NCBI GenBank assembly: GCA_963978545.1
Contig: OZ021727.1
Coordinates: 49,699,385-49,763,384 of the forward strand
Direction: 5' to 3'
DNA: 64,000 bases
Origin: Linyphia triangularis
Lineage: Eukaryota; Arthropoda; Arachnida; Araneae; Linyphiidae
In this document: one piece after another, positions 13,296 to 22,780 of the stretch
Position numbering within the stretch: the stretch's first letter is position 1
Layout: each line of letters starts with the position of its first letter
Notes under the pieces: model-generated
The model's database searches: none
Told to the model about the DNA's origin: nothing
The model's input: only the letters and a program-made list of their open reading frames with translations
Position numbers and translations under genes: made by a program

Positions 13296-16200
13296 TCAAA
13301 ATCTTCTAACATGAATAAATGCCACTCTCTCTTATACTTTAAAAATTATTTTCTTATATATTTTATATTTAAATTATTTAGATTTGACTACCATAAATAT
13401 CCAATACATTAACTTCAAGTGAATTACAGTATGTGAGTGGGGCCTTATACACCCCAACTGAATTGAAATCAGATCCAAAACAGTTAAAGCCAGCCGACTC
13501 GTTTCCAAATACACCCCTGGTGGCTTTTGTTAAAACTAAAGCTTACCCTTTCTTACCTTGAGTATAAAAACAAACAAGACCCAAACCGTTCTTCCGATAG
13601 TCCCCCGTCTCTCTATAAATAAGTTTAAAAAAATATCTACTTTCTGAAAAGAGAAGCAGCGAGAAAAGCCTTCTCACACCATGCACATATATTTATATAC
13701 ACCGAAGCCTTTCCCGGCCGAAAAGAGGCTGTGTAAGGGCGCTAACAAAGTGCCGCCCTGGGAAAAGGGCGCAGGTGTGGCCAGTTTTCTTTTTCGAGCT
13801 TGCATGTCCTCTTCGTTTTTCTTTTCTTTTTTGCCAAGGCCCCTATTTTTTTCTTTCTTTCAACTGTACTTCGGAAAAGTAGGTATGGAAATCGAAAAGC
13901 GGAGAGTGCCTTCGGAAGAAAGTTTTCTTGAGGAGGGTGCGTCTTGAAGAAGTGTTGCCTGGTTCAGATTTTTGGTTTTGGTTTGGAAGAGCGGGAGGAT
14001 ATTTGCGTGGAAGGTTTCACCCTAAATTGAATCCCGTTGTGTACTGGGGGGATGCTGAAAAGGTTTGTTTGTTTAGTGAGCTTTTGTTGAATTCATTTTT
14101 ATGTTTGTTTTGAATAATTGAGGAAAATAAGTCTTTTATATTTTCCAATTTATATTGAAACTTTAAAAATCAAGATGGATACTGTTATTGCCTTGGGCTT
14201 CTAACAATATTTTTCATTTTTTACAAATGTAAAATGGGGGAAATTATCAAACTGATAAGTATTGTAACAATAATTATTGTAAGGTATCAGGGGCATACTT
14301 GCTTGTAAATAAGTTTTTCATGGAAAGAAATTTCTATGATGAAACAGGGGTATAAATCTTACGTAAATTTGTATACTAAATAAACATGGTTTAGAATATA
14401 TTGCGATACATTTTTTTCCCTAATATAATAAGGTTTAGAAAAAGTAAAAACAAAGTTAAATCTTTTAATACTTTCTCATAATACTCAAAAAACTCTCTAA
14501 ATAAGTTATTTTAAATATTCCTACAGCCTATTGTGTATATAATCTTAAAAATAAACACTATTAAGTCATAAACTATTATAATTGATATTTGTAGTATTAT
14601 TTATAAAAACCAAATATAATTTAAAACTACAGTTTTTAAATCACAAATTTGGCTTTCTTATTTGCAGCAATTTATAAGAAAATTAATATTCATAAGCCTT
14701 CGATCCAAATAAATCACTCGTAACTGAAAGAAAAAAAACTCCTAGTTAACTTCAAAACTTTTAAAACAATAACACTAAATAACACCGCGATGAAAAACAT
14801 CTCAAAATAAAAAATTCTGAGGGGAAAAAAAACATCGTAGTTCTTTCTAACACCTGAAGATACTCTCTTAACTGTAACCGAATCTCAACGTTGAAGTCAG
14901 TCTTCAATGCCTAATTTTGAAACACGATCATATTTAAATCAGCAAGCTCCTCCCTTAAGCCTGTATTCTGAAGTCATTCTTCTATTTTCTTCTTTTTTGA
15001 ATGGAGTGGAGAGGAGTTTATGCTAATTGTCCGTGAAATTTGATTGAATCACTTATTCATGAAGTGTTGAGGACGCTCTCTTATTACACTTCCTTCCTTG
15101 TTTTCTTCTTGGGAGCTTAAATTTTTAAACGAAAAGTTAGAAGGCATGACATTCTACGAACGCTTATATATTCGTCGGCTTAAGGAGTAATTTACCAGAA
15201 GCTTGAACCATCTCTGTGAAGAATACTAACTTAAGATTTCATGGAAGATTAGGAAATTTAAGATTGAAGTGTTTCATGCAGGGTATATATTTTTTCTTCG
15301 GATAAAATACTAAGCTTTATAAAATAATAAAGCAATGCATTTGGGAAAAAAACACATTTAATATACCTTTGTATTTTATATCATTACCGAAATGAATATA
15401 ATCGTTATGATTGCATTAATTGTTATTATTGCTACTATTATTATCATTAGTAGTAGTAGTAGACACATAGCTATAGTAGTAGTAGTACTAACAGTAATAT
15501 CCTTTTTCTAAAAATAATATAAAACTACTATAAAAAGTATCGTATATTTACCTATTTGGTATTGTAATGGAACGAAAATTATTCAATTTGGTATGAAATG
15601 CTAAATTTGTGAACATTTCATCAGCTTGCAATATTATTTTGAGTATTCAAACTGAAGAAAGGTTTTTCAAATATTAAAATAAGCATCAAATTGTGAATAA
15701 CAAAACCTTCAAAATAATAAAAATAAATGCTTTTTTTATATAAATACAAAACTCTCTTCTAAGATATAAAATTACTTGGATAAATAAAGACAAAAATCCC
15801 TTTGTTACGCTTTTAATCATATACCATCATTATTTTCATTATTTAAGCGTTTTTTGGATGACTATATTGCCGTAACAAAGAAAAAAAATCCTGAAACGCT
15901 TATCATTTTCATTAACAAATTGATGATAACAATTATTAAAAAAAAAAAACAGAGTAATTGCATACTTTTTAAGCTAAAATCTACCGACAAATAAACTTAC
16001 AATTAAAAAACAAAATGAAGACGAGCATCCCCATAGAGACGAAAATTCGGGGGAAAAAAGTTAATACATCTCATCATTCATTAAGAGAACTCATAAATAA
16101 AACCAAAATAGGAAGAGGGTGCTTTTTTATTTTAAATGCAAAACCATAAATCATCAAAATTAATTTTGGAAGTCGTCTGCCTTTCTTATTCTCAACTCAT

Positions 16201-16420
16201 TTCTTATAAACTCCAAACAAGTTTTGATGTGTCTTCAAACCAGATGATAGATTAGAGTGGAAACTGCGCGCATTGATTAATATGCTTACACTCCGTTTTA
16301 AAAGCGTTGATAATTTTTAGTTAAAATTTCAAATCAGAAATATTATTTCTAATACAAACGGAAATTCAAGTCAGAAAAGTAATTGAAATATTCAAATTTA
16401 AAAATATTTTAAACGGCACT
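13293..16420. other. Non-coding stretch with an island at 13440-14110
   Basis: The island at about 13440-14110 is less AT-rich and contains two short overlapping open frames (13681-13947, 13928-14113) with no recognisable domain, so I do not call them genes. Downstream is A/T-rich sequence with a split (TAG)n tract at about 15450-15488. No other structure is visible. Confidence 0.5.
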
Positions 16421-16474
16421 TTATTTGTGTAGTAAATGTATAGTAAAGGAGAACGTAAATGATAATTCTCACTT

Positions 16475-16531
16475 TTGTTTATTTGTTTGTTTGTTTGTTT
16501 TCTTTTTGTTCTTGTTTGTTCTGTTTTGTTT

Positions 16532-16626
<95 letters not shown>

Positions 16627-16684
16627 TTTTTTATTTATTTATTTGTTTGTTTGTTTGTTTGTTTGTTTATTTATTTATTTATTT
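16475..16684. repeat. Compound TTTG/TTTA microsatellite
   Basis: A tetranucleotide tract that switches motif: TTTG copies near 16475-16500, TTTA copies for about 100 bp from 16531, TTTG copies again near 16643-16666, then TTTA. Successive blocks differ by one base per repeat. The three open frames across it, encoding Tyr-Leu-Phe-Ile repeats, are a by-product of the repeat and not genes. Confidence 0.95.
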
Positions 16685-16838
16685 GCATTTTCTAAAAATT
16701 CAAACCTTTTTTGCTTAAAATGATAAATACTCGTACATTGCATTAATATAAGTAGTGAAAGTATTTTTATTATTATTTTTAAAACTCCTCTTGTGTTTCC
16801 TCTAAAAAATACAAAAACTTTAAATGACTGTATCTCAA

Positions 16839-16869
<31 letters not shown>

Positions 16870-18420
16870 TTCAGAAAGTTATAATATTATTAATATAAAA
16901 TTTGACGGTGATATTTTTATGCCTATATTTCAGTTACTGAAAATAGCTTTGTAAAAAATAACGTTTTTATTATTTATTTATATCATATAATGTTAAAAGA
17001 ACAAGCAAAAAAGTTATATGTGTTAAAAAGGCCATAAACACGTTTTTTTTTTTTTTTTATTATTATTATTATTTTATTAAATGGAAGAAAAAAAATCTGT
17101 TTTCGATAGTTCTAGAATGGTATAAATAATTTTCGTAAAAAATTTAAGTTATTACTTTGTATAGATAGGAGGTTCTGAGAAAAATATACCTGAAATAGGG
17201 CAATTAACATTTACATAGGGATTACATCTCACTGTCATTAACTTGATCTAAGAAGAAATGAACTGAACGTGAACTATTAAGAAATGATTTTAAAGTAACC
17301 AAAATAGTTACTTTATTAAATCAATTGATAAAATGTCTCTTTAATTTAGGTATTGAAAATATGTTCTTTATAAAATATATTTAATGGAATCCAAATCACC
17401 AAACTTTCATGTTTCGCTAATAGCATAACCACAATCTCCTCCCTAATTAAAGTATTAAATTGCTATTTACTGTAATTATGCATCATGTTCCTTATTCGGT
17501 ACATTTTTATAAACAGCGTCGTAAATTTCAACATGGTATATTATTACTTAGACATGACTTTATGAATACTTCCATGCCATCACATTAGAATGTTACCAGA
17601 TACTCTAAAATATTAATTAGTCCGTGTTACTTTACGGAACTTGCTATAATTTAAAACATTTATTTTAAATGCATAGAATAGCCTGGAGATAATATTCTAG
17701 TGAAATAATTGTGAAATTCAACGTTTCAATTCTAGTCTCTCGTAATAATTGTGAAAGATTAAGTTATGAGGAAAATAAGGAAGTAATGATTATTTCCGAG
17801 AAATTTTACGTGAGCTACATATTAGCATGGCCAAAGGCAAAATGTAATATTGGCCTTTGTAATTGCGAGAAAGAAGCGATTAAGTTTTTGATTAATTTTA
17901 TTTCCACTCACAGAAATGATTATAGTAATTGCTGAAAGATCTAATAAAATAATGAAAACGGGCAACGATAATGGAAAATTCTACCATCGAAATAAATGTC
18001 ATCGTGAATAAACATGAAAGAAGTTAATCGCTAATACTTTCTTTTTGTTTCAACTGAAAAAAAAATTGTTGCGTTGTAAAAAAGAAATTCGAGGTAATAT
18101 CAAATGAGAAGATATTATTTTCTTGTAACTCAATTTGAATAATTTATTGAATAATATCATGAAACTAATTTGAAAATCTAAAAATTCAAATAATAGTTGC
18201 ATACAATACTTTTCTTTGATTTTAAAATTCAAAAAGTTTATTTATGGATTGATTAATGTTGTATGCATTGATAACTATAACATTAATCTTTATAAATTCA
18301 TAATGTAAAATACATATATGTCTTAAACCTCTTGCAGTGCTGAAAAACTCAAGGACCAAGTGAACATCATTATTATTTTCACAACTACGTATTTGAGTGC
18401 TATGCAAATGTATATATGTT
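16685..18420. other. AT-rich non-coding stretch
   Basis: No gene seen. It contains T runs at 16840-16865 and 17042-17058. The 74-codon frame at 17711-17935 has no recognisable features. Confidence 0.5.
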
Positions 18421-18425
18421 ACTGG

Positions 18426-18660
18426 CAAAGTGTGAAATACCATTATTGTGCAGAATGCCTTGGCATTGTATTGAGTGCCTGTTGCTATTGTGCAAAGTAT
18501 GAAATATGAGAATTATTATGTACTTTCCCTAGACATTGTATATAATACATAGGCAGTCTATAGAATAACAAATGCTATTTCAGCAAAGTATGAAAACATT
18601 ACTTTTATTCATAGCGTTTGTGATATTGAGCTTGAAACTATATACTAATAAAAATCAGAA
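18426..18660 (+). repeat. Weak tandem repeat, period about 67-90 bp
   Basis: The phrase CAAAGTRTGAAA recurs at 18426, 18493 and 18583. The sequence between copies is partly similar: CATTGTATTGAGTGCC in the first, CATTGTATATAATAC in the second. Divergence is high, so the unit and copy number are uncertain. Confidence 0.35.
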
Positions 18661-18806
18661 TTATTTTACGAAATACTAGCTGAATACCCGTGCTTCGCTA
18701 CGAAATTTTAACATGTGCAATATTTTAGCTAGTTGTGAGGACTCGCATTGCGGAAATCCGTCATTGGTGTATAGGTCCCAGTTTTTGGCTCTTCGTTAGC
18801 AGGAAG

Positions 18807-18950
18807 GTTCATTGACACATAAGCATAGGCTTACTTCACTCATTGAAAGGTTTATTACTATGCAAACATAGGCTCGCTTCGTTGACTGAAAGGTATATTG
18901 CTGCGTAAGCATAAGCCCACTTCACTCACTAAAATCTAATTACTACGTAA
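18807..18950 (+). repeat. 43-bp degenerate minisatellite, about 3.3 copies
   Basis: Units at 18821-18863, 18864-18906 and 18907-18948, with a partial unit before them. Each begins ARRCATARGC, has a YACTTCACTCACT-like middle and ends near TACTAYGT. Copies differ by about a fifth to a quarter of positions. It lies inside the unclassified repeat at 18675-19090. Confidence 0.6.
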
Positions 18951-19031
18951 AGCCTTAATAGAGAAACAAAAAATCCCTGTTAATATCCAGTCAATACAAT
19001 AATACAACACCTCTTTAAGATTATTTTAAGA

Positions 19032-19074
19032 CGTGTTTGTGGAAAGCAAAATTGGAAGGTCAAAACTACTTATA
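19032..19074 (-). repeat. Dispersed repeat, copy 3 of 3
   Basis: Read on the minus strand it gives ATAAGTAGTTTTGACCTT, then AATTTTGCTTT and ACAAACAC, matching the cores at 383-425 and 1202-1246. It lies about 200 bp upstream of the LTR retrotransposon. Confidence 0.5.
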
Positions 19075-19279
19075 TAGAATATAAATAATAATATAAATAA
19101 TAGATTTTCAGTTGGTCTTAACGTTTTTTTCCAGTACTGTAGTATTTAAATTGGTTCATGTATGAAAATATTCAAATTTTAGCTTGTTTAAATAATCAGG
19201 ATAAATAACTTTATATTTGTGTATTTTTATAATTTATATAAAATGGCTAAATTTTTGTAAAATAAAGCTTTTAAGGCGT

Positions 19280-19519
19280 TGTAACGTATTATAACTGTTA
19301 ATTGCTGTTGTAAAATATAGAGGGCGCCACAAAACAGTTATTTGAATATTGTATTTTTTATGTTGTTTTTTGATTAGTCTCCTTTGAGAGACGAGAGAGG
19401 ACAGACGTTTATTCCAAGATGTAACACGATAACGAATGCCGGCGCCATTTTGAAGTTCTTAAAATAAATGTGTTTTGTTTTCGTTCAAAATGAAATTTTT
19501 ACTCGACCACGATACCACA
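19280..19519 (+). repeat. 5' LTR (240 bp)
   Basis: It has the same length as the 3' LTR and three differences by eye (TATAAC/TGTAAC near the start, GAATATT/GAAGATT, GTTTTG/GTGTTG). It has TG...CA ends and an AATAAA at 19463-19468 that could serve as polyadenylation signal. No TATA box of good quality is visible. GGCGCC occurs twice (about 19325 and 19440). Confidence 0.95.
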
Positions 19520-21275
19520 GCCTAAAATTGTTCCAGCGGTGCGATTTTTGAACCTGAAACAACCGGTGTTTTGAAAAGAACTGTAAGTTTTATTTTAACG
19601 ACGAAATGAATGAACGACAGTTATTTTGGCGCGAAGAGTACCTGATGGACATCCATCGTGTGGAATATTAAGCAAGCCTTGCTTATATATTTCTTGTGTT
19701 TGCTGAAACCTATAAATGTCCGAGTATGGACACTCGACGTGTAGAATGGTAAGCATTGCAATTTGCTTATTAAATTAACTGAAAAGCCTCGATTCAGTGT
19801 GGACATCCGGTCTACAGATTTTGATGAACATCCGTCCAGATTGATAATTTTTCTTCGTCCTGAAGATCGCCAGTGACATCCCGTCCTGAGAAGAGAACAA
19901 AATCCTTCATCTTGAAGATTTTGTGGGTTTTTTTAAGAGTGGTGTTTGTGTTTCGTTATGTCAGCATCAGTGAACGACAAGTTCTGTTTCTACAGATTTT
20001 GATGGACATCCCTCCAGATTGATAATTTTTCTTCGTCCTGAAGATCGCCAGTGACATCCTGTCCTGAGAAGAGAAAAGAATACTTCATCCTGAAGATTTT
20101 GTTGTGTTTTGATTCAAGAGTGGTGTTCGTGTTTAGTGCTTCGTGAATCATAAGTTCTGTTTTCAAAGTGGTTAAATGGAGTGCAATACTTCAAGATTGG
20201 TGATACGTTGCGAGTTTCAATGTTTGTAATTCAAGTGTAATTTATGAAAAGTGCTAATTTGTGGTTGGTATTTAGTGCTTGAGTTATTCAAGAAATGTTT
20301 AGTTTCGATTCCGAACAAGGTTCTAGTTTCATTTGTGTGCAATATTTCAAATGAAAATAATGTAATGATTACTTGTGGAGTGTGTACATATATCATTTGT
20401 GTGCAGTATTCAAGTGATTAATTTGTTTCATCTGACATGAGTTATATTTATTTACTCGTCGTAGATCAAGAGTGACTTGTGGTGGTGGAGCAAGTCCATT
20501 TTCTGGTGAATAAAATAAAAGGAATTATCCGGCCCTCGGATATAATTACAATTAAAGTGAAAATAATTGTATTTTATGATTTTCAGCTTCATAGTTGATT
20601 TTAAGTTCTTTGAAATTTATTTAAAACTAGTTTTGTTTAGTATCTGGTACATGCATTTAAATAATGATAGTATTTGAATTTATATCTTTTGAATGTCTTT
20701 TTTTAACATGGTATGAATTTAATGCTATATTTGATTATTTGTGCTACTATAATTATATATATACCATAATGTAATATCTGGTAAGATTCTTATAACAAGA
20801 ACACTTATTTAGGTACCAGTTATAATAAATGCTTTGGGTTTGTGCTAACATTTCAAAGAATTGGAAATTACTAAAACAAAAGTAATTTGAATCTAATTTT
20901 AGTTAAAGTTGTAAAAGAGTTGGTTTTAAGTGAAGTCTAGTTCTAGATATTTTTTGTTCTTGATCTGAAGTTTATTTCTGAATATTCTATTTCATGTTCT
21001 CTTCTAAAAATGTGATTGCTATATACTTAAATTAGATGCAATTAATTTGATTTGAGTTTTAAAAATTGCAATTGCTGAAATTAAGTGGTAAAAATGTTGA
21101 ATTATTTTTGAAAACATTTATGTTCCTGTTCTATGATAAATTTTCATACTTGAATATTTTGTAGTGGTTAAGTGGTATAAAATTTATATGATATTTACAA
21201 GAATAATTATAAATTTGAGGGTGTTCTGTGTTAGGTGAAGAATATAAACTCTCCAGTAAATTATTACACTTAAAA
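19520..21275 (+). other. Long retrotransposon leader (1756 bp)
   Basis: There is no open frame of note between the 5' LTR and the gag start. The first 650 bp are complex and repetitive (see the tandem duplication). The remainder is A/T-rich and unstructured. The phrase GGACATCC or a close variant recurs at about 19646, 19801, 19824 and 20004. A diverged pair, GTGTGGAATATTAAGCA near 19657 and GTGTAGAATGGTAAGCA near 19739, suggests older duplications. A GTAAGT donor-like site at 19583 and a TTTTGTAG acceptor-like site ending at 21164 could define a 5' UTR intron, but both may be chance. Confidence 0.7.
19812..20164 (+). repeat. Tandem duplication in the leader, about 178-bp unit
   Basis: Copy 1 (19812-19989) and copy 2 (19990-20164) share CTACAGATTTTGATG at the start, a long block around CTTCGTCCTGAAGATCGCC, a GAAGATTTTGT block and AAGTTCTGTTT at the end. 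Identity is roughly 90% in the first two thirds and lower towards the end. Position after the LTR suggests a packaging or translation-related leader element, but that is speculation. Confidence 0.85.
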
Positions 21276-22460
21276 ATGTCTTTTTTGGGTCGTGCTAAGA
21301 AAGAAGATTTGAGGGTGTTAGCAGAAGAGTTAGGTGAAAGAGTAACACCTGGTCTTAAACTGGTAGATCTTAAGAAATTAATCACTACAAGTGTTAATTA
21401 TGACGAAGATTACGTTAAGGAACAGATAATTGTAGTAATGCAGCAAGTAGGAAAGAACGTGAGGAAGCAGAACATGCAAACAAACAAGCGGAACTACAAA
21501 AAGAAAGATTCGAACAAGAACAAGAGAGACTGAAATTGCAACGTGAACTTGAAAAAGAAAAGTTTGAACAAGAACAGGAAAGATTAAAACTACAACAAGA
21601 ATACGAGCTGAAAAAACTCCAGTTGGAATTGGAAAGAGGACCTATAGTTATGCAAAATGATCCACAAAGATCAAAAGTTGAGCTTCGACACCTCATGCAG
21701 AAGTTTGATGATAAACAAACCGACATCAGTCTGTATTTGTTACTCTTTGAAAGGAAAGCAGAATGGGCTGGGATCCCATCGACGGATTGGGTATCTCACC
21801 TGATAGGACTGTTACCATATGACATAACCCAATTGATTGCCCGTGAGCCGTCTGAATTGGCAAAAGAATATGACCATGTTAAAAAGCTGCTTCTTAAGAG
21901 ATTTAAGTTAAGTCCAGAGAGATTTAGACAGATGTTTGTTCGACACCAAAAAAATGCAGAATCTACATGGAGTGACTTTGCATATGAACTCCAAAATTAC
22001 TGTCAAGAATGGGTGACTTTCTTAGAAATAACCACTTACGAACAACTTTTGGGTCTTATGGTGGTAGACCAGTTGAAGCGTCGTGTGCCTAACGAAGTGA
22101 AGGATCATTTCGTGGAAGAATGGTGAAACATAACTTCTCCTACAGAATTAGCTTCAAAACTTGATGCTTATGACAACGTTCATGGGAACTTTAAGAGAAA
22201 AATTCCCTAGTGAAATGGTGAAAAGAATATTCGTAAATGGCGAACAAAACTTCCAGTTGATTCCAAAGCCAGAATAGAAAACTCTACTCCCTTCAGAAAT
22301 CAAGTTCAAGGTAGTCCAGAGATTAAAAGAAATTCCAGAAATGAACAAAATTTGGAAACACGAAGGCAGTTACGTTGTTATGAATGCGACTCAACTCAGC
22401 ATTTGAGACCAAATTGTCCTGAATTAAAGAAGAAATCAACCACAACTGATTCTATAAATA
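21276..22460 (+). pseudogene. gag: gag (capsid/nucleocapsid), broken
   Basis: The likely start is ATG 21276, giving MSFLGRAKKEDLRVLAEEL, a SAP-like N-terminus with a leucine-rich helix pair. A frameshift near 21440 moves the frame. From 21443 to about 21640 the translation is a highly charged Glu/Lys/Gln coiled coil with two near-identical repeats. The capsid follows; its C-terminal 70 residues (21911-22123: SPERFRQ, YCQEW, EQLLGLMVVDQ, RVPNEVKDH) look like a SCAN domain. In-frame stops are TGA 22124, TAG 22208 and TGA 22211, after which the same frame continues to a CCHC zinc knuckle at 22376-22417 (C-X2-C-X4-H-X4-C). The expected role of an intact protein is particle assembly and RNA packaging. 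This copy cannot make the full protein. Confidence 0.85.
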
Positions 22461-22780
22461 GAATAACTTTCAGTTCAGAGGACAAGTTATTGAATCCTTT
22501 TATCCTATCTGGAAAAGTGAATGGGACAGACATGTCTATTCTCAGAGACACTGGTTCAACTATTGATGTGATCTGCCAGAAGTATGTTACTTCAGATATG
22601 ATGACTGGAGAACAAGTTTGGGTGCCTGCATCTTCTGGATGAAAGTATGTCCTGCCTACCAATTGCTGAAGTAGAGATAGAATGTGAGTTGGGGAATATT
22701 CTCACAAAATCAGCTGTGATTCAGAACCCATTGGATCAAGGCAGATATCTGTTAGGAAATCGAACTGCTGCATTGCTTGA
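22461..22780 (+). pseudogene. Retropepsin-type protease, frameshifted
   Basis: In the gag frame, an ILRDTGST motif at 22538-22561 carries the catalytic Asp-Thr-Gly (22547-22555) of retroviral-type aspartic proteases. That frame ends at TGA 22640. The sequence continues one frame over from about 22629 (HLLDES, then CLPIAEVEIE) to the glycine-rich RYLLGNRTA segment at about 22743, so a single-base indel near 22625-22629 splits the domain. An intact copy would cut Gag-Pol. No separate start or ribosomal frameshift signal is evident, and the break looks like decay rather than programmed frameshifting. Confidence 0.75.

Larger units (their letters stand above)
18675..19090 (-). mobile_element. Unclassified repeat element remnant
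   Basis: The block begins at the phrase AGCTGAATACCCGTGCTTCGC, which is strikingly less AT-rich than its surroundings. It runs through a 43-bp minisatellite to the reverse complement of the dispersed repeat found at 383-425 and 1202-1246. No coding frame remains. Phrases of the form CCCGTGCTTCGC are familiar to me from repeat ends in invertebrate genomes, but I cannot assign a class from memory. Borders are estimates. Confidence 0.4.

Noticed and set aside
18821..18948. Regular 43-bp repeats as a CRISPR array
   Set aside because: The units abut without unique spacers and the genome is eukaryotic; this is a minisatellite.
21415..21726. 103-codon Ser/Cys-rich minus-strand frame
   Set aside because: It is the antisense shadow of the gag coiled-coil region.
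22123..22213. In-frame gag stops as programmed read-through sites
   Set aside because: There are three stops, two adjacent, plus a frameshift upstream; simple decay is the better explanation.
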